64,000 bases of DNA, from NCBI GenBank assembly GCA_027314645.1, contig DAHVAL010000003.1, positions 1-64,000 of the forward strand. The letters run 5' to 3'. Shown piece after piece: positions 35,725 through 43,849 of this stretch. Under the pieces are notes generated by a model. That model had not been told where the DNA came from, did not search any database, and was given only the letters and a program-made list of their open reading frames with translations. A program made the translations under genes and the position numbers. The stretch comes from Nitrospirota bacterium (GTDB lineage Bacteria > Nitrospirota > Leptospirillia > Leptospirillales > Leptospirillaceae). Every line of letters begins with the position of its first letter. Position 1 is the first letter of the stretch.

Positions 35725-36771
35725 CTACCCCCACACAAACCCCAATTTCCCGACGAAATCTCTTTCGAGCATTCGCCGGTAAGCCCCCTTGAGAATGTCG
35801 ATCGAGGTCAGCACTCCCATATTGTTGATAATCGGTCGGAGGCTTCCCCGGGAAACCCATTCAAGCATCGCCAAAATATCGGAGCGGTGGGCGAGATACA
35901 CTCCATGAAGGGAAATCTGTCGTCCAAAAAGCTCCCGCGTCGGAAATTGAGTCAGCGACCCGGTGGTTTCCCCCACGACCACCGCCCGCCCCCCCTTCCT
36001 GAGCATCGGGAGAACCCGCGGGATCGTGGCCCCACCGACCGTGTCCAGAACACCGTCAAAGAGCTTCCCTGACAATTTCATGACCTGTTCGGGCCAGTCG
36101 GGATCATTATGAGAAACGAGCGGGATGTCCATCGAGCGGGAAAGAATCGTCCGTTTCTTTTCCGGGCCATACGTCCCATAAACATCCAATCGCAGAACCT
36201 TGCCCAAAAGGCTGGCCAGATGGCCCACACCTCCGCTTGCGCCTACGACCAGCCATCGCTCTCCAGGCCGTGCCTCCCCCCGAACAACCAACCCCTGATG
36301 GGCCGTTGCTCCCGCAAGAGTCACGGATGAGGCAAGGAGCGGATCGACGTTGGGCGGAACGAGAAGGAGGCGTGAAGGGGGCAAACAGACATATTCCGAA
36401 AACACGCCGGAGAGATGTCCGCCAAGAACTCGATAGGATGGGCAAAGCGATTCGAAGCCGCTTCTGCACAATTCGCAGACAAGACACCCTTGACCCGGAG
36501 AAAGGACCACCCGGTCCCCCGGCTTAAAGGAAAAGGCCGGATCCAGCCCTTCTCCCAGCAGGTCCACCTCACCGGCTCCCTCGGAGCCCATGACATGCGG
36601 CAGAGGCACGGAGTACGCCGGCGATCCGGTAAGCACCCACAAATCGATATGATTCAGGGTGTGCGCTTTCAATCGGACGCGAACCTCTCCTTTTTCCGGA
36701 ACGGGAACCGGATGCTCCCCAATGTGAAGAGAATCGATCTTTTTCCCCTCGGCCAGAATGACAGACTTCAT
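35725..36771 (-). CDS. Zinc-type medium-chain dehydrogenase/reductase
   Basis: A 348-residue alcohol-dehydrogenase-like oxidoreductase. The N-terminal GroES-like domain has HVMGSEGAGEV and the structural-zinc cysteine cluster CLVCELCRSGFESLC. The Rossmann domain has VVGASGGVGHLASLLGK for NAD(P)H. The substrate is unknown. Its start overlaps the stop of the SDR gene encoded upstream (ATGA type), so the two oxidoreductases are probably coexpressed. Confidence 0.85.
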   Translation of the reverse strand: MKSVILAEGKKIDSLHIGEHPVPVPEKGEVRVRLKAHTLNHIDLWVLTGSPAYSVPLPHVMGSEGAGEVDLLGEGLDPAFSFKPGDRVVLSPGQGCLVCELCRSGFESLCPSYRVLGGHLSGVFSEYVCLPPSRLLLVPPNVDPLLASSVTLAGATAHQGLVVRGEARPGERWLVVGASGGVGHLASLLGKVLRLDVYGTYGPEKKRTILSRSMDIPLVSHNDPDWPEQVMKLSGKLFDGVLDTVGGATIPRVLPMLRKGGRAVVVGETTGSLTQFPTRELFGRQISLHGVYLAHRSDILAMLEWVSRGSLRPIINNMGVLTSIDILKGAYRRMLERDFVGKLGFVWG

Positions 36772-37490
36772 GGAAGGTCCCCTATTTGAAGTCTTTTCCC
36801 ATTGACTCGTCTCCCGCCGTCCCGAATAAGAGAAAGGCAGAAACGTCCGATCTTTTCTCCTGTCGCGTCAGCAGTCGGGAGGGTGGTGGGATCTTCCTCC
36901 GGGTAGGCAAGACGCCTCATGTCTGTCGCCATCCCTCCGGGATTGAGCGTGAGGCTGTAAAGCGGGGGAGGAAGATCGAGGGCTAATTGGGCTGACAAGG
37001 CTTCCAGTGCTCCTTTGGCTATTCCGTACCCTCCCCAGTGAGGACGGGGTGTTGGGGCCACTCCAGAGGAGATGAATACATGCCCCCCTTTTCCACGTTC
37101 CACAAAATGGCGAGAAAGAAGCCATGACCAGTAAAGGGGAGCGCGGAAATTGATCTCGATTTCCCGATCGATGTCGGAGATCTTTTCATCAAGGAAATTC
37201 AAGCGCCCGGAAAGGAATCCGGCTGTGTAGACGACCAATACCGGAAAGCCCGCCGAGTTGGTTCCTGCTGCGAGGGAATCGATCATTGACTGGGTACATT
37301 CCCGGTCGGCGAGATCAAACGCTTCCGACTTCAACCCATGCTGAGACTTGGAAAATTCCCGCCGGATGCTGGTCAGGCTGTCGTTGGTGCGGGTGACACA
37401 GGAAACAGGGACCTGCTGTCCCAGAAAGAACCGAAGAAGGGACCTTCCCAAGCCCCGACCTGCCCCCAGAAGAAGGACCATTCCATTCAA
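36768..37490 (-). CDS. Short-chain dehydrogenase/reductase
   Basis: A 240-residue SDR with the nucleotide-binding motif LLLGAGRGLGRSL, an NNAG-equivalent VVYTAGF, the catalytic Ser in VFISSGVAP and the YGIAKGALE (YxxxK) pair. The fold is complete; the substrate is not inferable. It overlaps the DksA-type gene upstream and the zinc dehydrogenase downstream by four bases each. Confidence 0.85.
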   Translation of the reverse strand: MNGMVLLLGAGRGLGRSLLRFFLGQQVPVSCVTRTNDSLTSIRREFSKSQHGLKSEAFDLADRECTQSMIDSLAAGTNSAGFPVLVVYTAGFLSGRLNFLDEKISDIDREIEINFRAPLYWSWLLSRHFVERGKGGHVFISSGVAPTPRPHWGGYGIAKGALEALSAQLALDLPPPLYSLTLNPGGMATDMRRLAYPEEDPTTLPTADATGEKIGRFCLSLIRDGGRRVNGKRLQIGDLP

Positions 37491-37852
37491 CGTCTGATTT
37501 TCTCTGCCTTTTCTTCTTCTTCAAGCAGTGTCTTGCAGGAAATACAAAAGGTTGTCACCGGTCTGGCGAGCATCCTCTTTTCTTCAATCGCTTCCCCACA
37601 ACGCTCGCAAATCCCAAAGGAGCCCGACTTAAGACGTTCCAGCGCCTCGTCGATTTTTCGAAGGAGCTTCTTTTCCCGTTCCTTCAAACGAAAAGAAAAC
37701 CCTTGGGCCTCCTCGACGGAGGCGAGATCGGATGGGTCCGGAAACAGCTGGACCCCTTTTTCAAATGTCGACTGCAATGTCTTTTCTGCTCCCGAAATGA
37801 TTTCTTTCCGATGCCTCTCGAGAATTTCCCTTGCTTTCTCGTAGTATTCCAT
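37487..37852 (-). CDS. DksA/TraR-type C4 zinc-finger protein
   Basis: 121 residues with an N-terminal coiled coil and the C-terminal zinc finger CERCGEAIEEKR...TTFCISCKTLLEEEE. DksA-family proteins enter the RNA polymerase secondary channel and modify transcription, often with ppGpp; at 121 residues it is shorter than E. coli DksA (151 aa) and closer to the DksA-like group. First gene of an overlapping set with the SDR and zinc dehydrogenase. Confidence 0.85.
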   Translation of the reverse strand: MEYYEKAREILERHRKEIISGAEKTLQSTFEKGVQLFPDPSDLASVEEAQGFSFRLKEREKKLLRKIDEALERLKSGSFGICERCGEAIEEKRMLARPVTTFCISCKTLLEEEEKAEKIRR

Positions 37853-38101
37853 AGGATCCTTTCGCCTTAGACGAACTGCCCAGTCTGGGATCTGTTGGGC
37901 ATGGGGCGCTCTCAGGTTCCATGACCTTTCCCATTTCGGTTCATCGGTAAGATGCAGTCCTTTTTGATTTTAGCAAACTAGACTCGGGTTTGCACCACCA
38001 CACCTCCCGGGGAATGGTTGAGGAAGGGCCATGCCCCCTGAACATCTCGCCCATCCTTGGTCTTAAAGAATGTGTCAGTCACTATTTAGGCCAGTCCAAT
38101 C
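37853..38101. other. Divergent upstream region of the DksA-type gene and tRNA-Ser(CGA)
   Basis: About 250 bases without an ORF. It should hold the DksA-type gene promoter on the minus strand. The tRNA promoter candidate is listed separately. No repeats of note. Confidence 0.4.
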
Positions 38102-38130
38102 TTGTCTTCCCTCTCTTTTTCTGTTAAATT
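38102..38130 (+). promoter_or_regulatory. Candidate sigma-70-type promoter of tRNA-Ser(CGA)
   Basis: TTGTCT and TAAATT are separated by 17 bases, with the -10 about 28 bases upstream of the mature tRNA 5' end, leaving a short leader. This is a reasonable match in a T-rich region; a second possible box, CATATCG, lies slightly downstream. Confidence 0.4.
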
Positions 38131-38157
38131 TATTCCTATCTCATATCGTTAATGCGT

Positions 38158-38247
38158 GGAGAGATGGCCGAGAGGCTGAAGGCGGTTGACTCGAAATCAA
38201 CTCTGGGGGGAACTCCAGCGGGGGTTCAAATCCCTCTCTCTCCGCCA
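38158..38247 (+). tRNA. tRNA-Ser (anticodon CGA)
   Basis: A 90-base type II tRNA with encoded CCA end. The acceptor stem GGAGAGA pairs with TCTCTCC, the anticodon stem-loop is GTTGA-CTCGAAA-TCAAC (anticodon CGA, reads UCG), the variable arm is long, and the T-arm is GGGGTTCAAATCCC. The ORF track reads a protein frame through it, which is an artefact. Confidence 0.95.
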
Positions 38248-38292
38248 TGGTTCACCAGGGTCACCCCTGGCGATCTGCCTGCGGAGTCGACA

Positions 38293-39660
38293 TTGTCCAA
38301 CAAAGAGGACGCCCTCTACCGGCTTCTTTCAAACCACATCGCTGATTCGACCAATTCAGCCTTCCTTTTGATCGGGACCGACTACCGGATCCAGTGGGTT
38401 TCCGAAACCGCTCGCAAGCTTCTGTTCAAGGATTCACCGGACATGACTGGCGGGACCTGCGCCCACGCCCTGCAGGGTCGCGTTTGCACGGCTCAATGTC
38501 TCGAAGCTCGCGAGAACTTTTCGGGAAACGGTCCCTTCGGGCCCCCTTGCATGGAAAAGGAGTTTGGCGACTATTCCATCCGGAACAGCATCCTGGAGGA
38601 AAACGGCGATCCTGTGGGGTTGCTGAAACAGATCTTTCCATCGGAGGAGACCGATCCGGCAACCGGGTTTCCCCGCTTCGAGTCCAGAGGCTCGTGGCAT
38701 GCGACCCTCGCTCCGACCCTCTCGAGGATCGCGGAAACGACCATCCCCATTCTCTTGGTCGGGGAAACGGGAACGGGAAAAGAGGTTCTTGCACAGCGCA
38801 TCCATGAGTTGAGTCCCCGAAAAAACAACCCCTTTGTCGTCCTCGACCTCTCCGTCGTTCCTGAAACCCTCATCGACGACGCGCTTTTCGGACATGCCCG
38901 AGGAGCGTTCACGGGAGCGACTTCCGACTACACGGGGAAACTTCTGGAAGCAGATGGGGGGACCCTTCTATTGGATGAACTTGAAAACATTCCCCTCTCC
39001 ATCCAGGCCAAGCTCCTTCGATTTCTGGAAACCGGGGTCGTCGAACGGATCGGGCAGACCAAAAAGCATTCGATCGATGTGCGGGTCATCGCCGCCACCA
39101 ACATAAGCCCTGATAAGCTCCTTGCCTCGGGACGGCTCAGAGAAGATCTGTTCTACCGTTTGCGGGGAATGACCATCACCCTCCCCCCCCTCAGGGACCG
39201 GCGGGAAGAGATTCCGCTTCTGATCCAGACATTCCGGGGAAACTGGTCTGCACGGCATGGACGGAAGGCCCCCGCCTTTTCGAACAACCTCATCAATGCC
39301 TTCTGCCAATACCATTATCCCGGGAACATTCGCGAGCTCAGGCATCTTGTGGACCTTTGCCTGAGCCTTTCCACCGACCCGGTCGTGACAGAAAGCACCA
39401 TGCCGGATCCGGTACGGGAGATTTTGACCTCCCAAGGGGGGCGTCATCAACTGGCGAGTCTCCCTCTTCAATTTTCTCAACCACCCGGGAATGTGGACGA
39501 AGCCGTAGCTGCCGTTGAGAAAGACATGATTCAAAGAGTGCTTGCGCAGCACCGAGGGCGTGTTTCAGAGGCTGCGCGAACCCTTTCCATGAGCCGGATT
39601 ACGCTATGGAGAAAAATGAAGAAATATGATCTTGATCGGCGAAAATCGTTTCCTTCCTGA
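38293..39660 (+). CDS. Sigma-54-dependent activator with a cysteine-bearing PAS-like sensor domain
   Basis: 455 residues from a TTG start at 38293 (GGAG seven bases upstream); the ORF-track start would run through the tRNA. The N-terminal region (about 10-120) is PAS-like and has Cys56, 65, 69 and 86 (C-x8-C-x3-C pattern), suited to redox or metal sensing. The AAA+ domain has GETGTGKE, an intact GAFTGA loop and LLLDE. The Fis helix-turn-helix is RVSEAARTLSMSRITLWRKM. It probably activates the sigma-54 promoter at 39788, directly downstream. Confidence 0.88.
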   Translation: MSNKEDALYRLLSNHIADSTNSAFLLIGTDYRIQWVSETARKLLFKDSPDMTGGTCAHALQGRVCTAQCLEARENFSGNGPFGPPCMEKEFGDYSIRNSILEENGDPVGLLKQIFPSEETDPATGFPRFESRGSWHATLAPTLSRIAETTIPILLVGETGTGKEVLAQRIHELSPRKNNPFVVLDLSVVPETLIDDALFGHARGAFTGATSDYTGKLLEADGGTLLLDELENIPLSIQAKLLRFLETGVVERIGQTKKHSIDVRVIAATNISPDKLLASGRLREDLFYRLRGMTITLPPLRDRREEIPLLIQTFRGNWSARHGRKAPAFSNNLINAFCQYHYPGNIRELRHLVDLCLSLSTDPVVTESTMPDPVREILTSQGGRHQLASLPLQFSQPPGNVDEAVAAVEKDMIQRVLAQHRGRVSEAARTLSMSRITLWRKMKKYDLDRRKSFPS

Positions 39661-39707
39661 AACGTTGCTTCATTCTTTAAACATTTTCCTGTTTCCCTTC
39701 TGAAACA
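39658..39707 (+). promoter_or_regulatory. Inverted repeats, probable upstream activator sites
   Basis: Two related sites share the TGAAAC half-site: TGAAACGTTGCTTCA at 39658-39672, overlapping the activator stop codon, and TGTTTC-N6-GAAACA at 39690-39707. They lie about 110-155 bases upstream of the predicted start of the sigma-54 promoter at 39788, the usual distance for enhancer sites of an NtrC-type activator. Binding by the adjacent activator is inference. Confidence 0.55.
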
Positions 39708-39787
39708 TTTCGCGACATCCCCTTTTCCAAAATAAGATAAGTCTTTTTGGTTTAAAAATATCTTAATTCTGGACGTCGTAAATTCTT

Positions 39788-39804
39788 TTGGCACGAATCT
39801 TGTT
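39788..39804 (+). promoter_or_regulatory. Sigma-54 (-24/-12) promoter
   Basis: TTGGCACGAATCTTGTT matches the sigma-54 consensus (TGGCACG-N4-TTGC) with a complete -24 box, exact spacing and one change in the -12 box (TTGT for TTGC). Expected transcription start is near 39815. The resulting leader of about 70 bases contains a small GCCGG/CCGGC stem (39823-39839) and leads to the 37-aa peptide gene. Confidence 0.7.
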
Positions 39805-39886
39805 AATTCAAGGACGAGGATCGCCGGCTTGATCCCGGCCCCTTTGGAATGAGAACTACGTCCGAACCTTACAAGAGGAGTCGAAA

Positions 39887-40000
39887 ATGAGTGGAACAAA
39901 AAATCTGGTTTTCGTGATTATGGCCGCTTTTCCGTTCATTCTTATGGCTGTCTTTGAAAAAATCGACCATACCCTGAAGGGTGGGCTCGGCGGATTCTAA
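39887..40000 (+). CDS. 37-residue single-span membrane peptide under sigma-54 control
   Basis: Too short for the ORF track. ATG 39887 follows AGAGGAG at six-base spacing, and the frame ends in TAA at 40000. The peptide has a short polar start, one transmembrane helix (NLVFVIMAAFPFILMAVF), then a charged and glycine-rich tail (EKIDHTLKGGLGGF). No known family recognised; small respiratory-complex or membrane-stress peptides have similar size and topology. It is the only gene between the sigma-54 promoter and converging tadA. Confidence 0.75.
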   Translation: MSGTKNLVFVIMAAFPFILMAVFEKIDHTLKGGLGGF

Positions 40001-40010
40001 GTTTTTTCCT

Positions 40011-40029
40011 TCCTTCCCTTGGGGAAGGA
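40011..40029 (+). terminator. Short hairpin after the 37-aa peptide gene
   Basis: TCCTTCCC and GGGAAGGA form an eight-base-pair stem with a three-base loop, ten bases after the peptide stop codon and about 20 bases from the end of converging tadA. No U-tract follows on either strand, so this is a weak terminator candidate. Confidence 0.3.
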
Positions 40030-40047
40030 GAACAAAGGACTTCCACC

Positions 40048-40527
40048 CTACAAGGCGGATTCCTTCTGTTCTTCTTCCCTTTTTTTTTCGAAAAAATCGG
40101 TCAGAAGAATTCGGGATTCCTCCTCGAGGACTCCGTGGACAACCTCAATGCGATGATGCAGGCGAGGGTCATTTTGGAGATCGTAAAGCGAAGCGACGAC
40201 ACCCCGGCGCGGCTCCCGCACCGCATACACGAGGCGTGAGATTCTCCCTTCGAGCAAGGCGCCGAAACACATGAGACAGGGCTCTAAGGTCACATACAGG
40301 GTGGAATCGCCCATACGGTAGTTTCCGATCTTCGATGCGGCCTCCCTAATGGCCACCATCTCGGCATGTGCGGTCGGATCATACGTCCGGCGGCCACGGT
40401 TCCACCCACAGCCGATGATCGTTTTGTCCAAGACAAGGACCGCTCCGACTGGAACCTCTTTTTCGTCCATCGCCTTCCGGGCCATCGCAAGCGCCTGTGT
40501 CATGAAATATTCATCCTGATCCTTCAT
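40048..40527 (-). CDS. tadA: tRNA-specific adenosine deaminase TadA
   Basis: A 159-residue deaminase converting the wobble A34 of tRNA-Arg to inosine. The zinc site is visible as TAHAEMVA (His, catalytic Glu) and LEPCLMCFGA. The true start, ATG 40527, overlaps the SDR stop as ATGA; the ORF-track entry extends antisense into the SDR gene. The Lys/Glu-rich tail is normal. Confidence 0.95.
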   Translation of the reverse strand: MKDQDEYFMTQALAMARKAMDEKEVPVGAVLVLDKTIIGCGWNRGRRTYDPTAHAEMVAIREAASKIGNYRMGDSTLYVTLEPCLMCFGALLEGRISRLVYAVREPRRGVVASLYDLQNDPRLHHRIEVVHGVLEEESRILLTDFFEKKREEEQKESAL

Positions 40528-41279
40528 CGTTCGGAAGCCCTTCGGAATACTCGGTCCACACGCGCCTGGTCGAGGGGGCGAAGAAGAATGGCGTCCACAT
40601 TGACATGGGGTGGGCGTGTGACCGCCCACAGCACCGATTCTGCCACATCCGCTCCGGTGAGGGGAGTCATCCCTTCGTACACTTTTTTCGCCCTTTCGAC
40701 ATCTCCGCCGAACCTCACGATCGAAAATTCCGTTTCGACCATCCCGGGATCGATTTCCGTGATCCGGACTGGCTGGCCGAGCCACTCCAGGCGGAGGGTT
40801 TCCGTGACGGCCCGCAACGCATGTTTGGCCGCACAATATCCGGCTCCCCCGGCGTAAGTTTCGAACCCCGCCACCGAGCCGATATTGACCAGATGTCCCA
40901 GGCCGCTTCCGGCAAGCTTCGGAAACAGGGCTCTGGACATCCTGGCCGTTCCCAGGACATTGCTCTGGTACATGTCAAGCCATCCCGACTCATCCATGTC
41001 CATGACATGATCCAACCCCACGGCTCCGCCGGCGTTGTTCACGAGAAGATGGACTTCAGAGGGAAGGGCTTCTGCACACCTCATCACAGACTCGGGACTG
41101 CGGACATCGAGGAGGATGGGCGTCATCCCCGTCTCGCGGGCCAGAGCCTCGAGACGGGCCTTCCGTCTGGCGCCCCCGTAGACATGGAATCCGTTTTGGG
41201 AGAGAAGGCGGACAATGGCCTCTCCGATCCCGGAAGACGCTCCAGTCACCACCGCCACTTTTCTTCGTTTTTCCTCCAT
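40524..41279 (-). CDS. Short-chain dehydrogenase/reductase
   Basis: A 251-residue classical SDR: TGASSGIGEAIVRLL for the cofactor, LLVNNAGGAVGL, catalytic Ser in NIGSVAG and YCAAKHALR (YxxxK). The sequence is close in style to YdfG/NADP-dependent 3-hydroxy acid dehydrogenases (EIDPGMVETEFSIVRF). Coupled by ATGA overlap with tadA. Confidence 0.88.
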   Translation of the reverse strand: MEEKRRKVAVVTGASSGIGEAIVRLLSQNGFHVYGGARRKARLEALARETGMTPILLDVRSPESVMRCAEALPSEVHLLVNNAGGAVGLDHVMDMDESGWLDMYQSNVLGTARMSRALFPKLAGSGLGHLVNIGSVAGFETYAGGAGYCAAKHALRAVTETLRLEWLGQPVRITEIDPGMVETEFSIVRFGGDVERAKKVYEGMTPLTGADVAESVLWAVTRPPHVNVDAILLRPLDQARVDRVFRRASER

Positions 41280-41348
41280 CGATCACTCCTGCCGGCATTT
41301 CGAGAAGAAGGTCTTGCCGTTTTGAACAACTCTTTTCATAATGGATCC

Positions 41349-42197
41349 ATGAAATGTTTACAGCGCCCCCTCCGGATCAATATGACGGGGGGGATCATCC
41401 CCCTGGGAATCCCTCTCATCTTTCTTATTCTCCTGCAGTGGACTCATTGCGTTCCACTCTTGGCCCGGCCTCTCGACGACCCTTCCTACCCCCCTCCTCT
41501 GCGACAAGGGGTCCAGGAAGCGGCCCGCCAGATCCTTACCGACCACCCCAAGAAGGCTCTCTTAATCCTCACCCCCCTCTTCAAGCAGTACCCCGATTAC
41601 ACCATTGTCTTCACTCTCGCCGGAATGGCTTACGGAAAAACCGGAATGAACGCCGATGCGATCACCATGGAGCGCCGGGCGCTGGTTCTCGATCCCAAGA
41701 ACCTCACCGCCCGCACCAGCCTGGGAATCGCCGAGGGAAACACGGGCCACTTTCATCGGGAGATCAGGGAAGAAGCCGCGGTCCTGCGTCGAGATCCGAA
41801 ACGGGAAGCCGCCTGGAGCGCGTTGGGTTGGGCCTATGGATCCTTGGGAAAATGGAAGGAGGCCAGAAACGCAGAAATAAAGGCCATCCGTCTTCGGTCG
41901 TCGGATCCCGAGGCCCGTATGATTCTTGGGCTCGCCCTGGCCCATGAAGGATTCCTTCAGGAGGCCCTCACCATGGAGGAGTCGGCGCAGAAACTGGATC
42001 CGGCGGATGAAGGAATCCAACGGTCCCTGACATTCATCAAGCACACGATGAATCCGATGCCGGTCGCGGAGCCAAAGAACCCGGGATTCAATCCGCTTCT
42101 GGCGCCTCAGCCTGGCCTTCCTTCCGATTCGGCGACCCCCGGAAACCCTCTTCAGTTGGCCCCTTCACAGCTTCGCGCCCCTGCAGTTGCCCACTGA
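41349..42197 (+). CDS. Exported TPR protein (about 282 aa)
   Basis: From ATG 41349 the protein has a signal anchor (GIIPLGIPLIFLILLQWTHCVPLLA). Five or six TPR motifs follow (KKALLILTPLFKQYPDYTIVFTLAGMAYGKTG onward, SLGKWKEARNAEIKAIRLRSSDPEA), and the tail is Pro/Ala-rich. The frame is open far upstream, antisense to the SDR. ATG 41382 is an alternative start; neither has a good ribosome site. Probably a periplasmic protein-interaction scaffold. tRNA-Ser(UGA) begins 46 bases downstream. Confidence 0.7.
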   Translation: MKCLQRPLRINMTGGIIPLGIPLIFLILLQWTHCVPLLARPLDDPSYPPPLRQGVQEAARQILTDHPKKALLILTPLFKQYPDYTIVFTLAGMAYGKTGMNADAITMERRALVLDPKNLTARTSLGIAEGNTGHFHREIREEAAVLRRDPKREAAWSALGWAYGSLGKWKEARNAEIKAIRLRSSDPEARMILGLALAHEGFLQEALTMEESAQKLDPADEGIQRSLTFIKHTMNPMPVAEPKNPGFNPLLAPQPGLPSDSATPGNPLQLAPSQLRAPAVAH

Positions 42198-42243
42198 TAT
42201 CGTTTGTCTTTTTGACGGGATTGTCCTAAAATTCATGACAAAC

Positions 42244-42329
42244 GGAGGGGTGGCCGAGTGGCCGAAGGCGGCGGTCTTGAAAACCGTAGAGCGAAAGCTC
42301 CGTGGGTTCGAATCCTACCCCCTCCGCCA
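42244..42329 (+). tRNA. tRNA-Ser (anticodon UGA)
   Basis: An 86-base type II tRNA with encoded CCA. The acceptor stem is GGAGGGG/CCCCTCC, the anticodon loop CTTGAAA (anticodon UGA, reads UCA and by wobble other UCN codons), the variable arm GTAGAGCGAAAGCTCC, and the T-arm GGGTTCGAATCC. Confidence 0.95.
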
Positions 42330-42455
42330 TCCTCCCTTCCAAGGAGAGGGAGGAAGGCTTTCTCCGCCAGGGAAGGAATTGAATCCAATGCCCCAATTGC
42401 GGTATTCTTCCTCCTCATGTTCGACCCGCGTTGCATTCACCGATTGAAATCCCAT

Positions 42456-42548
42456 GGAGAGGTGGCCGAGTGGTCGAAGGCGTCCGCCTGCTAAGCGGAT
42501 GTAGGGTCAAAAGCCCTACCCAGGGTTCAAATCCCTGCCTCTCCGCCA
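42456..42548 (+). tRNA. tRNA-Ser (anticodon GCU)
   Basis: A 93-base type II tRNA with encoded CCA. The acceptor stem is GGAGAGG/CCTCTCC, the anticodon stem-loop TCCGC-CTGCTAA-GCGGA (anticodon GCU, reads AGC and AGU), the variable arm TAGGGTCAAAAGCCCTA, and the T-arm GGGTTCAAATCCC. It lies 126 bases after tRNA-Ser(UGA), with no gene between. Confidence 0.95.
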
Positions 42549-42606
42549 TATGTCAACGAACCGCCTCACGCGACTGGTCCCGGAAAACCGGATTCCCCGA
42601 TCCCGG

Positions 42607-43650
42607 TCACTCCCGAAACACCGTGGTTCGATTGCGCCCTTCCTTCTTTGATACATAGAGGGCTTTGTCCGCTTTTTCCATCATCTGTTCCCATCGGGCA
42701 TCGAAGGGTCCCGAATCAATTCCGATCGAAATGGTCATCACCCCAATCTTCTGATGCTTCGTAACATTCATGATCTCGGCCTTCTCGACCGCCTTTCTGA
42801 TTTTTTCTGCGGTCTGGAATCCCTCGTCGGCGAAAAGGCCTGGCAGGAGCAAGGCAAATTCTTCCCCACCAACGCGGGCAGCCATATCCATTCTCCTCAC
42901 GTTCATCTTGAGGATCTTGGAGACAGCCATGATCGCCTTGTCTCCGACCATATGACCATGGGTATCATTGATCCCCTTGAAGTGGTCGATATCCAGCATC
43001 AGAATCGTCATTTCCTCGCCTGAATGCCTTCCTTGAACCAGAAGCTCATCGATCTTGGCCTTCAGCCCCCGACGATTTAAAAGCTCCGTCAAAGGATCAA
43101 TCAAGGCCTCTGCCCGGGTGGTCCGCAATTCCTTCTGCAGGACATCGATCTTTTTCTGGCTTTCTGTCAAGTCATTGCTGAGGGAGGCGGAGCTGTCCCG
43201 GAGAGATACGGTGTCCCGGAGGATCCTGTCCACGATCGCCTTGAGCTCCTGATCATCCAGGTGATTTTTCCGGAGTGTGGCTCCATACGACTCCATTCCC
43301 GTCTTGACCCGTTCGACCTCATGCTTGGTCAACTTTGTCGACCTGGAAAGCGATTCGAGAACATTCTGGATTTCCTTGGTCAGGGAATCACTGTGGTCGT
43401 TCAGGGGAAGGACATATTCCGGGGCGATGAAGCTCAGGAAAAGCTTTTCTATTTCGGAGTCCTTGAGAGGGTGCCCGGATTTCGTGAGATCATCGAGAGA
43501 TTCCGACAAACCGGGATTGACCCCCGAGACGTCCTCATAGATGACAGCGTAATGTATCGGAGTGAAGGAACACCCAAGATCCGTCATGCGCTGAAGGGCC
43601 AGTCGGAATATTTCGGCACTGGCCATCTTGCCTTCGGTATAGCGAAGCAT
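42607..43650 (-). CDS. Diguanylate cyclase (GGDEF protein) with intact active and inhibitory sites
   Basis: 347 residues, soluble. The N-terminal 165 residues are helical and coiled (DDQELKAIVDRILRD, LTESQKKIDVLQKELRTTRAEA). The C-terminal GGDEF domain (from DPLTELLNRRG) has the catalytic ARVGGEEFALLLPG and, five residues upstream, the RRMD inhibitory site for product feedback. It should make c-di-GMP. ATG 43650 has GGAG at good spacing. It is the only GGDEF domain in this window that looks enzymatically competent. Confidence 0.92.
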   Translation of the reverse strand: MLRYTEGKMASAEIFRLALQRMTDLGCSFTPIHYAVIYEDVSGVNPGLSESLDDLTKSGHPLKDSEIEKLFLSFIAPEYVLPLNDHSDSLTKEIQNVLESLSRSTKLTKHEVERVKTGMESYGATLRKNHLDDQELKAIVDRILRDTVSLRDSSASLSNDLTESQKKIDVLQKELRTTRAEALIDPLTELLNRRGLKAKIDELLVQGRHSGEEMTILMLDIDHFKGINDTHGHMVGDKAIMAVSKILKMNVRRMDMAARVGGEEFALLLPGLFADEGFQTAEKIRKAVEKAEIMNVTKHQKIGVMTISIGIDSGPFDARWEQMMEKADKALYVSKKEGRNRTTVFRE

Positions 43651-43849
43651 GAAAGCTCCAATCCTCGTCTTTTAATAATGTCATAAAATTTGTTTGTAAA
43701 ATTTTTTTCAGGGCGCATTTTATCACAATTCAATCCTTATCCCACAAACCTAAGCTTCATAAGAAAGAGTGGATCTTCCAATCTCTGATCGGACATAATC
43801 GAGTTGGCCCGGGTCCTCCCGGTTTAATAATAATGAGGAGGTCGACATC

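Noticed and set aside
40605-41348. Long upstream extension of the TPR ORF
   Set aside because: This part is antisense to the SDR gene; signal sequence and TPRs begin only near 41349.
42330-42352. CCTCCC/GGGAGG inverted repeat between two tRNA-Ser genes
   Set aside because: It lacks a T-tract and may just reflect the pyrimidine-rich tRNA 3' flank; not strong enough to call a terminator.
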